From: Hofstenia miamia
Lineage: Eukaryota; Xenacoelomorpha; Acoela; Hofsteniidae
Reading direction: 5' to 3'
Assembly (NCBI GenBank): GCA_900660155.1
Contig: CABFPE010000350.1
Location: forward strand, 243,868 to 307,867
Length of the DNA: 64,000 bases
Shown here: in pieces, positions 29,501 to 42,751 of the stretch
Layout: each line of letters starts with the position of its first letter
Numbering within the stretch: position 1 is the first letter of the stretch
Program-made: the position numbers and the translations under genes
The notes under the pieces: model-generated
Told to the model about the DNA's origin: nothing
Seen by the model: the letters and a program-made list of their open reading frames with translations, nothing else
Databases searched by the model: none

Positions 29501-32500
29501 TTCACTTCCAGAAACAATTAGCAATGCTCACAATGCAATTGATGTTATGTCGCTCAATTATCTTGAAGATCATATTAGTAGAGTGAAAAATTTCTAAGAA
29601 AAATCTTGACTTAATGACGAATTGAATCAGTGTTTTACAGTATATTACAGATGGTCAGTTTAAAAGGTTTTGAAACTGATCAATATAGGTTAGCCAAATA
29701 CAAAAATTTACATCTGAATTTACTAAATTGACTGAATCTACTTCAAAATTTATTTATTTCTATTTTAATGTTATTTCTATACTTCCATTTTTGTAAATTA
29801 AGTGAAATTATCTTGTGATTGTTAAGTAAAAAATCTAATTTTGAAAGTTACACTTTGATTGTCATCAATTATAAGTGATTTGGATTTGGAGTTGGAGGCT
29901 AAATTGTAGTTCTAGTTAAATTTCAATCACCATAGTCGCATCTACAATATATATCATTGAACAATCCCGCGGTAAGATTTCCGCGGTCCTCTCGTAGTAT
30001 TTTCTAATTTTGATTGGTTGGAGATTTTGTCAATTACGTTAACAAAGTGTGATAAAAAAGCGGCCGACGGTTGCGCGGACTGTTTTCAGTTGTAATTTAG
30101 AAACATTGATTTTTATCAATACCAATTATCATAATTAAGGTACAGTCGAGCAATTATTACGACACAAATTTAGGAGATTGATTGTTATTGCTGTTCATAA
30201 TATTAAATCAATTACAAAACTCATATATTTCAATTGTTCAATAAGAAAAACCTCCCAAATTCCGTATTTTACATTATTTAAGTGACGAAAATGAATTTAA
30301 GAAAAAAAGGAAATTTAAAAGAATTGGAAACTTATANGCCGTATTGGCTACTACGCCGAATTTAGCTGCTCCGCATCTCGTGTAAACGGGGAAACTTTCG
30401 TTGAGCGGTGTACAATTAAGTGGACATAGATACTAAATGTATTAAACTAATCATTGTCTTTTTTAAATTTGGGGCCATTATTGTAATAACTCGCAAGCAT
30501 ATTATAGCTCAAGTCAAAAAAGTGTCCACTTTTTAAAATTTGACTATCATTATCGAAATTACTAGATGGCACTGATACAATTAATAGTTCAAAATATTGC
30601 CAAATACCAGTGGCGTGCAGTGCACATATTAATGGGGGAAGCGGAATATGATATAATTATAAAATTTATATGTTTTTATTGCACATGTTGCATATAACTT
30701 TAATTTCAAGCATATAAATCAGTATCTAACAAATTTACCAAATAATATAAATATATTTCACTTCCAGAAACAATTAGCAATGCTCACAATGCAATTGATG
30801 TTATGTCGCTCAATTATCTTGAAGATCATATTAGTAGAGTGAAAAATTTCTAAGAAAAATCTTGACTTAATGACGAATTGAATCAGTGTTTTACAGTATA
30901 TTACAGATGGTCAGTTTAAAAGGTTTTGAAACTGATCAATATAGGTTAGCCAAATACAAAAATTTACATCTGAATTTACTAAATTGACTGAATCTACTTC
31001 AAAATTTATTTATTTCTATTTTAATGTTATTTCTATACTTCCATTTTTGTAAATTAAGTGAAATTATCTTGTGATTGTTAAGTAAAAAATCTAATTTTGA
31101 AAGTTACACTTTGATTGTCATCAATTATAAGTGATTTGGATTTGGAGTTGGAGGCTAAATTGTAGTTCTAGTTAAATTTCAATCACCATAGTCGCATCTA
31201 CAATATATATCATTGAACAATCCCGCGGTAAGATTTCCGCGGTCCTCTCGTAGTATTTTCTAATTTTGATTGGTTGGAGATTTTGTCAATTACGTTAACA
31301 AAGTGTGATAAAAAAGCGGCCGACGGTTGCGCGGACTGTTTTCAGTTGTAATTTAGAAACATTGATTTTTATCAATACCAATTATCATAATTAAGGTACA
31401 GTCGAGCAATTATTACGACACAAATTTAGGAGATTGATTGTTATTGCTGTTCATAATATTAAATCAATTACAAAACTCATATATTTCAATTGTTCAATAA
31501 GAAAAACCTCCCAAATTCCGTATTTTACATTATTTAAGTGACGAAAATGAATTTAAGAAAAAAAGGAAATTTAAAAGAATTGGAAACTTATAGATATGTT
31601 GTGTAAGCATAAATATTTTTTCTTCATTTGTTCAAATAAATTTCAATGGGCAAGCGGCGCTTAACTTGCTTACCCTTAATGCACGCCTCTGCCAAATACT
31701 CGAGGAATTTTTACCAAACGCAACCTGCATATATCCCGATTCATGGATCTTAAAACAAGATGGAGCAACCCCTCATACCTCAAAATCGACAAAAGAATTT
31801 TTTACGAATTATATTATTCAAATTATTCAATGACCACCGAATTCGCCAGATCTTGTACCCATAGAGAACGTGTGGCAAATTCTGAAGGATTTTGGCGAAA
31901 AAAATAACACAAATCTGAAAGAATTAAAGAGTTACATCTTTGAACCGCAACACCAAATAACTCAAGAAGTTAGAGTCCGTTTAATTGATTCATTTTCAAG
32001 ACGTTTATCTGCGTCCCACGATTTGCATGGGAAATTTGTCAAAAAAATTGTCACCAGGTTACAAGCTGAGACAATTATATTTTCAAATATATTTTATAAG
32101 CCTCTATTTTTCTTTCGTTTGTTNAAAGGTTTTGAAACTGATCAATATAGGTTAGCCAAATACAAAAATTTACATCTGAATTTACTAAATTGACTGTATC
32201 TACTTCAAAATTTATTTATTTCTATTTTAATGTTATTTCTATACTTCCATTTTTGTAAATTAAGTGAAATTATCTTGTGATTGTTAAGTAAAAAATCTAA
32301 TTTTGAAAGTTACACTTTGATTGTCATCAATTATAAGTGATTTGGATTTGGAGTTGGAGGCTAAATTGTAGTTCTAGTTAAATTTCAATCACCACAGTCG
32401 CATCTACAATATATATCATTGAACAATCCCGCGGTAAGATTTCCGCGGTCCTCTCGTAGTATTTTCTAATTTTGATTGGTTGGAGATTTTGTCAATTACG

Positions 32501-35500
32501 TTAACAAAGTGTGATAAAAAAGCGGCCGACGGTTGCGCGGACTGTTTTCAGTTGTAATTTAGAAACATTGATTTTTATCAATACCAATTATCATAATTAA
32601 GGTACAGTCGAGCAATTATTACGACACAAATTTAGGAGATTGATTGTTATTGCTGTTCATAATATTAAATCAATTACAAAACTCATATATTTCAATTGTT
32701 CAATAAGAAAAACCTCCCAAATTCCGTATTTTACATTATTTAAGTGACGAAAATGAATTTAAGAAAAAAAGGAAATTTAAAAGAATTGGAAACTTATAGA
32801 TATGTTGTGTAAGCATAAATATTTTTTCTTCATTTGTTCAAATAAATTTCAATGGGCAAGCGGCGCTTAACTTGCTTACCCTTAATGCACGCCTCTGCCA
32901 AATACTCGAGGAATTTTTACCAAACGCAACCTGCATATATCCCGATTCATGGATCTTAAAACAAGATGGAGCAACCCCTCATACCTCAAAATCGACAAAA
33001 GAATTTTTTACGAATTATATTATTCAAATTATTCAATGACCACCGAATTCGCCAGATCTTGTACCCATAGAGAACGTGTGGCAAATTCTGAAGGATTTTG
33101 GCGAAAAAAATAACACAAATCTGAAAGAATTAAAGAGTTACATCTTTGAACCGCAACACCAAATAACTCAAGAAGTTAGAGTCCGTTTAATTGATTCATT
33201 TTCAAGACGTTTATCTGCGTCCCACGATTTGCATGGGAAATTTGTCAAAAAAATTGTCACCAGGTTACAAGCTGAGACAATTATATTTTCAAATATATTT
33301 TATAAGCCTCTATTTTTCTTTCGTTTGTTATCAAAAATGTGTTTATAATGTGGCCACTTTATTTATTTGAGCTACATCAGAATGTCGATTAAGTATAGAT
33401 AATAAAAAATTGGTTTTCCAAGGATGATTAACGTTATTGTAAAGTCGCAAGTTCTGACCAGTTTTTCAATAGTGCTAATGTTTCAAATTTTGGATATAAA
33501 ACAATTGCTAAAACCCATAGTGATTAATTTTTAGCCAGACATTAATCTGAATTATATAACTGCTTAACATACGAGGGGTGTCTAAAAGAAAACAAGTCTT
33601 CTCACATAACTATTTTATTTCGAATAATAAATCTAAGCTACAACGTGTCCCTTTCAAAGTATTTTTCCTTGAGTTTAATGCACATTGCCATCCTCCTCTG
33701 TCATGCTTCCCCACACAATCAAAATATTTTAGATTTCACCACAATGACTTGCTATTAAGTAATCAGAAAAAAGAGCATTTAAAAAGTGTACGATTGTCAC
33801 AAAGGACTAAAATTGCAAATGAACACAGCAGAGAGATTGCACTACGTGATAGGGTAGAAAGGAAATTCCTTCACTGCTCACTCAATACCCATAGTCTCGT
33901 TTCTTTTCAAACACACCTCGTATATGTGGATATTAATAATTGTAAAATTCAAATTCAATAGATTGGCGTAATCAGGACTTATTTTAAGCAAAAGCGAAAT
34001 TCTCTAAGAGTTGCAAATTCTCTATAGATTTTCCAAATAACAATGTGGAAGACAGAATGTTTAAATATGAAGAAAATTATTCAATATGCTTATATATTTT
34101 AAAGTATTTTCTTATTTAACCCTAGTTTTACTGGGTTGTGTTTTCTTCAATAACTCTGCAACGACTCAATGTTTTCCTTGAAATTTGGAGACTTTTTTTC
34201 AAACGTTTGTAATGTTATATACCATTATTTGCTAATTCTAAGATGACTATCATGACACACGTGATTTATGATATATTTATGCCCATGACACACTTTTTCT
34301 ATTTGAATATCTACTCAATTACATGTAATTCCAATTAGGCCTAAAATAATTCAGACGTCCTCAAAAAAATAATAATAATAATATTTTTTTCAGAACATGA
34401 TGAATAATTGTGCAAACTTTCATGTTAAAAAAATTTTTTGTTCAAAAGTTATGGAGGCGATTGAATCCACCGCCAGTGTTGAAGAGCCTCAAAATAGCCC
34501 AGTAGAAAAATAGGGTTAACGTCAAAATAGTAAACATCTGTTCTGTGAAAAGCAATTGCACCGGTTTGTCGATATCTGGTTAAGTAGAAGGCCTTAAGCA
34601 TTTTAATTTACCAGGGAAAAACATAAAAGAATTATCAGTATAGACTAAACATCAGGAGGCAAAAAGGAGTTATCGTGCCCCTAAAACAAATCAAAACTCT
34701 TGTTAACCAAAACGAACCTTTATTAGACTAAGAACCGCTTTAGACCTGTAAACACGTGTTTTGCACCAGCTTTAACTCAAACCACCAATAATTTCTGAGT
34801 TTCTGGAAGAACTGTAAAGAAAAATTTTTCACTCAGATTTCCCTCATAAAAATTTGAGAGTTCTCAGATTATGTCAGTTGTTATAGGCTAGAATTGTTCA
34901 ACAGGCAGAGTTGTAGTCTTCCTTTTGAATACCTGGATCCGACACATTTGTCCGAGGTTTTCCGTAATTGTGAGGGATGTTAAATTAATGAGTTGTAATT
35001 TATGTTACTTAAAATTGTTGCTTTTGCAAGGTTACATGTAACACACTTACCTCTACAGTTTACAAGTTCACTGTTAAACTTATGTAGCATTGTAACCATA
35101 CACTTGAGGTGTTAATTGAAATAAGTTCATACCCTATTGCTTGTAAATGCACCAATCTGATCTCCTGATTGGCTATTAACCAATTGTAGTTCTTCCCCTT
35201 AACACCAAGAACTTCTGCATTTTGAATAATGGTGATAGTATGAGATGGACTGGCAGCGACGATGAAGTTAAAGAACTCCCCATCCTAAATTCGCATATTA
35301 AATACTCACAGGCCTATAGCAGATTTATTTTATACAATATTAACATTTGCATTTATTACAGCCACTAGAAATGGCAATTTACTTTAAGTACTGTTGGTTT
35401 ATTATCAACATATGCCATCACGCAAAACAGGTCATGACCGAATAATTCCAGATCTGAACCATGCGCATTTATCATAAATTCTGTTCCCCACTTTGCAATA

Positions 35501-38500
35501 GTAGGAAATTAAGGATTTTAAATTTCAGCCGCTTCTATCAAATTTACAAAGACCTTAAGAAAAAGGGGTTTCATTAGACAATGTAAATGCTAAATATAGT
35601 TTTCATGTCACATTGGTTGCTAAACCACTTTCCGCTACCACCATGTTTACTACAGTTTCTCCGCCTTTCCTACACATTTGCTGGGCCAAGCTTGTTCCGA
35701 AATTTCAAAAAAATGAATGTACTATTATGCAACAGTGCATATAATTTTAAATGCCGTAGAATTTATAAGCAATATCTTATGAAACAACAATGTGCACTTC
35801 TAGATTATTAAAATTTCCTTTAGTTTTTCTTTGCTCTAAAATTCAGCTTAGGTTCCCACTTCTCTTTGAAGGGCTTGGGCCCAAATTTTTGGGCGTATGT
35901 GGATCTGTGGACAACATAGATATTAACAATAACATTTTCTTCTTATCTTTGCATGCTTTCGCACATCAGCCCCCAGCATGCTCTGAAGCGGTTAAGGCTG
36001 TGCTGATAATATTTTGTCTAGAGCAGTATCGAAATTTTGCACAAATATAAATATCAATTTTTGCAATTTTAAATATGATTTTTAATAAACTGCTCAAAAT
36101 ATTTGCGCTTCATTACAAAAGGGTAGTTTTTTTGAATAGAAATTTTGTTGTAAGCTTTGCTCTATCAGGCACAACAAGAGTAACTGCAAATGAAAAGAAA
36201 TTCATTCCAACGAACTCGTTAAAAATTGTTAGCATTTTTTTGCTATTTTAATTGAAATTTCAACTAGAATACACCCAGCGATGTAATTTGGAAATACAAT
36301 TTAAAATTGCGATTTGAATTGCAATTTTAAATATGATTTTTAATAAACTGCTCAAAATATTTGCGCTTCATTACAAAAGGGTAGTTTTTTTGAATAGAAA
36401 TTTTGTTGTAAGCTTTGCTCTATCAGGCACAACAAGAGTAACTGCAAATGAAAAGAAATTCATTCCAACGAACTCGTTAAAAATTGTTAGCATTTTTTTG
36501 CTATTTTAATTGAAATTTCAACTAGAATACACCCAGCGATGTAATTTGGAAATACAATTTAAAATTGCGATTTGAATTGCAATTTTAAATATGATTTTTA
36601 ATAAACTGCTCAAAATATTTGCGCTTCATTACAAAAGGGTAGTTTTTTTGAATAGAAATTTTGTTGTAAGCTTTGCTCTATCAGGCACAACAAGAGTAAC
36701 TGCAAATGAAAAGAAATTCATTCCAACGAACTCGTTAAAAATTGTTAGCATTTTTTTGCTATTTTAATTGAAATTTCAACTAGAATACACCCAGCGATGT
36801 AATTTGGAAATACAATTTAAAATTGCGATTTGAATTGCAATTTTAAATATGATTTTTAATAAACTGCTCAAAATATTTGCGCTTCATTACAAAAGGGTAG
36901 TTTTTTTGAATAGAAATTTTGTTGTAAGCTTTGCTCTATCAGGCACAACAAGAGTAACTGCAAATGAAAAGAAATTCATTCCAACGAACTCGTTAAAAAT
37001 TGTTAGCATTTTTTTGCTATTTTAATTGAAATTTCAACTAGAATACACCCAGCGATGTAATTTGGAAATACAATTTAAAATTGCGATTTGAATTGCAATT
37101 TTAAATATGATTTTTAATAAACTGCTCAAAATATTTGCGCTTCATTACAAAAGGGTAGTTTTTTTGAATAGAAATTTTGTTGTAAGCTTTGCTCTATCAG
37201 GCACAACAAGAGTAACTGCAAATGAAAAGAAATTCATTCCAACGAACTCGTTAAAAATTGTTAGCATTTTTTTGCTATTTTAATTGAAATTTCAACTAGA
37301 ATACACCCAGCGATGTAATTTGGAAATACAATTTAAAATTGCGATTTGAATTGCAATTTTAAATATGATTTTTAATAAACTGCTCAAAATATTTGCGCTT
37401 CATTACAAAAGGGTAGTTTTTTTGAATAGAAATTTTGTTGTAAGCTTTGCTCTATCAGGCACAACAAGAGTAACTGCAAATGAAAAGAAATTCATTCCAA
37501 CGAACTCGTTAAAAATTGTTAGCATTTTTTTGCTATTTTAATTGAAATTTCAACTAGAATACACCCAGCGATGTAATTTGGAAATACAATTTAAAATTGC
37601 GATTTGAATTGCAATTTTAAATGTTAATTAAATAAAAACTACTTAGCTATGCTGACTTCTTAAATTGTCAATTTAATAAATCCATGAATAAACTTTTTAC
37701 ACAGAAACGATAAACTATTCAGATCTCTTATATTGTATTTTGTTCGCTACATAAACCTGATCTGATATCAATTAATTAGTGCAGCTAAGATCCAGTTTGC
37801 AAATGAATTATAATGAAGTCAAACAGCGAAAATCCTAATTTTATCTAAATATAAAATTGTAAATGTTATTTATATAAGTAACACATTTGTTAAAAATGGA
37901 TCTCGCCCATGTATTAAAGTAATTTTAGGACGTGCACACCCCTACTAACTAAAATAGCCCTGTTTCTAAACGCACCCTAAACTGGTTTAAAAGAAATTCA
38001 ATATAATATGGAGAATTTCTGTGACATCAATTTAAATGCATTTTGTAACAATAATATAGGATTAATTATTTCATTTACAAAATTTAAATTGTAAAATTAA
38101 CTGATACAAATATGGGAAAAATTGTAAATGTAAAAGCCATCACTTTCTGATCGTAAAACTAGTGTTTTCCCAAAAGCACCTTGTTGAGAACCTCTCAACA
38201 GTTGTTTTTTAGACTTGCCTAAGTGGCTACTGGATACCATACATGAAATTGTTTAGGTGAACTCGTTACGTTATGGAAAAGTGATAATAAAGATTAATGT
38301 CACCACGATTAGTTATAAATAGTCACGAAAAGATCTTATAGGAATTAAAGTAATAGGATAGAGAGAGAAAGAGAGAAATTTATTTGTCTTTGCGACCAAA
38401 AGGTCGAAAAATAAACAACAAAAAAATAAAAAGCATCATTATTTATAACTCCATTTCTTGATTGCATCGAAACAAAACTATTGAGAAATCGTTTTGTTCT

Positions 38501-39423
38501 ATAAGCTGAATCATAGAGTCTTCAATTCCTTTGTGAATAATTTATGTCTTTTTCAGTAGGAACGAGATGGTGTAGACGATGATTGAAATTTTTTGTAATT
38601 TTACTCCATAGCTTGTCACATTGAATTGTTTTTCTTTCATATAGTGATTATATCTGATAATGATTACATACAATTTCAAAATCAGTATTAAGTATCATTA
38701 TTTTAAATGTCATTTGCTGAATTCATTCTAATGCCTGTTTCTGATTCGTTGTTATAGAGTAATGTCAAAGTGAACTGCAGTATTCAAGAACAAAGCAAAT
38801 TATTAACTTGCTCACTTTGATCATTTCCTTAACATCAGTGGTTGAACGTCTTAAAAGATTAAGGCAATGTAGTCTTTTAGATGCCTTACAAAATTATGTT
38901 TGTGTTCCATTTTAGGCTAACTTGGAAAAACTCTAAGTAATTTAAGAGATTTAACTAGTTCAATGAAAGATATCATTGAAATTTCACATGGCAAATAAAA
39001 TGAATGAAAGAAACTAATTATAAGTTCTTTCGTTTTTTGAGATTTAACTCCATTTCTGCATAACATGTCCATTTTTTAACTTAATCTATCAAAATATTGG
39101 CTTTTGATGGTTGATGTCGAGGACATATCTCCCATGCTGTGGTGTCATCTACATATTTAATTCTATCTTCCCAGTGATTTAAAAGAGAAATAGCATATAA
39201 AATAAATAACCATGGTCCTAATTTAGTTCCTTGTGATACTCCTGCATACATTGTTTCCCATAAAGAAAGAGGTCCGCATGGTAGTTTGATTCGTTGTTTT
39301 TGATATAGAAAATATTCTATCCATCGTAAAGTAAAGGAATTAACTCATATACACTTTAATTTTTCCAGAAGGATGCGTTGTGAAATCATATCAAAAGCTT
39401 TTCTAAAATCAAGCATAAAAATT

Positions 39424-39463
<40 letters not shown>

Positions 39464-42400
39464 TAATTTCAATTTGAATGATCCTTATCTATGTTAGATT
39501 AAAATATTACTTAATCTTTTGCAAGAGTTTTGTCTTAAATATGAAAACTTGAAAATAATATTACCATATGGAAGAAAGATTTCTAACTTAGAATTGCGTC
39601 ATTATTAAATTAATGCACTTTGTAGTTTTTTGCTGAAGCATAAGAAGTATGATAAATAATTAAAAACAGAGCGCATATTAGTAATAAACAAATTATCTAT
39701 GTAATATATGAAAACTGTGGTTTCCTATTAGCATCCCATAAAACATAGTGTAAGACTACACTGAACAAATACGTTGCCTTATTTTAGTTCGAGTGGTTAT
39801 TAAGGTAAAATTGAAAACCAATTATAAATAGGAGATTCTTATATTAAACTAAGAATGTTGCTGCTCTCCAAAGATCCATAAGAAATTTTTGAACACTTTC
39901 CATGATGGTATGTGATGATGAATTTGAAAAATCTAATTCTATAAAATATATGTATACATATATTTTTTTTCCAATTAGACAAATTTTTACGTACTAATTT
40001 ATTAAACTAATTGGCTTCAAATCATTTATATTTCAAAAAATTAAAACTTCAAGAAGACTGTTATTAACAAAGATATGTATTTGGGCATTAAGTTTGTTAA
40101 ACTTTATTTGATATTAATAAATTTCAAGTTATTCGATCCAACATCAGTTATTACATATGATTCATCAGTATATTATTGGAAGAAACTCCTTAAATCNNNN
40201 NNNNNNNNNNNNNNNNNNNNNNNNNNNNNNNNNNNNNNNNNNNNNNNNNNNNNNNNNNNNNNNNNNNNNNNNNNNNNNNNNNNNNNNNNNNNNNNNNNNN
40301 NNNNNNNNNNNNNNNNNNNNNNNNNNNNNNNNNNNNNNNNNNNNNNNNNNNNNNNNNNNNNNNNNNNNNNNNNNNNNNNNNNNNNNNNNNNNNNNNNNNN
40401 NNNNNNNNNNNNNNNNNNNNNNNNNNNNNNNNNNNNNNNNNNNNNNNNNNNNNNNNNNNNNNNNNNNNNNNNNNNNNNNNNNNNNNNNNNNNNNNNNNNN
40501 NNNNNNNNNNNNNNNNNNNNNNNNNNNNNNNNNNNNNNNNNNNNNNNNNNNNNNNNNNNNNNNNNNNNNNNNNNNNNNNNNNNNNNNNNNNNNNNNNNNN
40601 NNNNNNNNNNNNNNNNNNNNNNNNNNNNNNNNNNNNNNNNNNNNNNNNNNNNNNNNNNNNNNNNNNNNNNNNNNNNNNNNNNNNNNNNNNNNNNNNNNNN
40701 NNNNNNNNNNNNNNNNNNNNNNNNNNNNNNNNNNNNNNNNNNNNNNNNNNNNNNNNNNNNNNNNNNNNNNNNNNNNNNNNNNNNNNNNNNNNNNNNNNNN
40801 NNNNNNNNNNNNNNNNNNNNNNNNNNNNNNNNNNNNNNNNNNNNNNNNNNNNNNNNNNNNNNNNNNNNNNNNNNNNNNNNNNNNNNNNNNNNNNNNNNNN
40901 NNNNNNNNNNNNNNNNNNNNNNNNNNNNNNNNNNNNNNNNNNNNNNNNNNNNNNNNNNNNNNNNNNNNNNNNNNNNNNNNNNNNNNNNNNNNNNNNNNNN
41001 NNNNNNNNNNNNNNNNNNNNNNNNNNNNNNNNNNNNNNNNNNNNNNNNNNNNNNNNNNNNNNNNNNNNNNNNNNNNNNNNNNNNNNNNNNNNNNNNNNNN
41101 NNNNNNNNNNNNNNNNNNNNNNNNNNNNNNNNNNNNNNNNNNNNNNNNNNNNNNNNNNNNNNNNNNNNNNNNNNNNNNNNNNNNNNNNNNNNNNNNGTCA
41201 ACTGATCACTCGGTGTCGAAAAGATAAATGTTGGATCATGGCTAAACTCACTTTGAAATTTAATAATCAGTTTGTCTATCCACTTTTTCTGTTGTTCATT
41301 AAAGTCTATCATGACTTTGAATTTCTTATCTGTTTTATGGTGACCAGCTGAAATACTGCCATGATTCTTAATTTTTATGTACTCGTCAAAAGTTAGATTG
41401 AACTTGAAATACAATTAATGGTTTTAACTCAACAAATGACATTCTATTAATAGATTTTTCCAATTTGCAACAACAATCATTCATGAACTTTTTTAGCAAG
41501 TCAAATGTAGGCATTCGCTTAAACTTTTGGTCTTTGCTTTCTACAGACTCTCGCTTCTGCAAATTAGTATAGCAACATTTCAATTCTTTTATTATATTCT
41601 CCCACATAGAAAAATTAAGTGCAATTGATTCTTCATAAGTGTTCACATAACTTACAAACAACTTAAGTTCAGATAACAGTGTAAGCATAGTAGAACCTTT
41701 ATAATCATGATCCTTTTTTAATGTAGCCATAGTTAACCTCAGTTTCTTGACATCTTCCATGTTATTGCATTTATCAAAAATTGTTTCCAAATATCTACTA
41801 GATTGCTTACAACATTTTGATTCCACCGAACGCTGAGATAACCCTGATGCTAGCATTAAATCCTTTTTGTGATCCATATATCTTTTAACAATTTCAGTTG
41901 CCGCCTCAGTACGTAAATTTTTTAAAAAACTAAATGGAAAATATTCAGGATTTTTTGCTTCATCTTTAGTCAATTTTAAAATTTTATGACTACGATCATG
42001 ACGCCTTTTATTAGCAAATCTCCTACAACAGATATTACATTGGTAAATTGTCAGGTTTTTAATTGATCGATAGTAGTCAAAGAAGAACTTTTTTTCTTTA
42101 GAAGAAAGACGAGAATGAGTAATTGCAACATGCTGTCGAATTCTGCTATAAGACTTTTTACAAATTAAGCAAACTGGATTTTCAATTTGCTTCATCTTTT
42201 TTCGTTTAACTCTTTTCTCACAGTTGTTTGTTAGACAATTTTCAAGATTGCATGATTCCATTAATTGCATAAGTGCATCATCATCAATTGCATTATCGCA
42301 ATCCATTTTCCAAAATGAATAGAATAATATTAAATTTTAAAATTTTGCAAAGTTAAAATTTCGCGGTAAAAACTTCTTGCAAAAACTTCCACGTCATGCA

Positions 42401-42705
42401 ATTTTTGCGTTTGGATAATAAATTATGCATTCCATGAAAGAATCGTAATTATTTTCAAAAATTATTACAATACATTCCATTTTTGAGAATTAATTTATTT
42501 TAAGACTTATTTTTTTAATTACCCATGCTTTTGGAATCAGCCTGAACTGGGCACCTTTGAGTTTTTCTATGAAATTGTTCAAGCTGCACTCATCAACAAG
42601 TATTTAGTGTCATTTCATGATTTTTTTGCTAAATTCTTTTATTTTTTTTTCATATGTCGCTATGTACACTTTTTCTGAATTTTGTAGGTACATAGCGACA
42701 TATTA

Positions 42706-42751
<46 letters not shown>

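Larger units (their letters stand above)
29251..33372 (+). mobile_element. Tc1/mariner element, internally deleted, with hAT insertion; span inflated by assembly overlaps
   Basis: Imperfect 23 bp terminal inverted repeats lie at 29251-29273 (GCTCAAGTCAAAAAAGTG...) and 33350-33372 (...AAAGTGGCCAC on the opposite strand). They are flanked by TA at 29249-29250 and 33373-33374, the standard target duplication of the superfamily. Inside, only the last third of the transposase remains. After removing the two assembly overlaps the element is about 1.66 kb, of which about 1.09 kb is the nested hAT-like insertion with its duplicated target, so the Tc1 remnant itself is about 0.57 kb. Confidence 0.85.

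Noticed and set aside
33578-33961. 127-codon plus-strand frame
   Set aside because: It lies almost entirely inside a TA-flanked mariner-type MITE, includes both inverted repeats and shows no transposase motif.
36061-37621. Regular repeat array considered as CRISPR or as a coding repeat protein
   Set aside because: Units are directly adjacent without spacers, the DNA is animal, and stops occur in the frames I read although 258 is a multiple of three.
40075-41414. Very long frames of 350-410 codons
   Set aside because: They consist mostly of the 1000 N gap. Only the right edge of the minus frame (41197-41414) has real sequence and is kept as a recombinase fragment.
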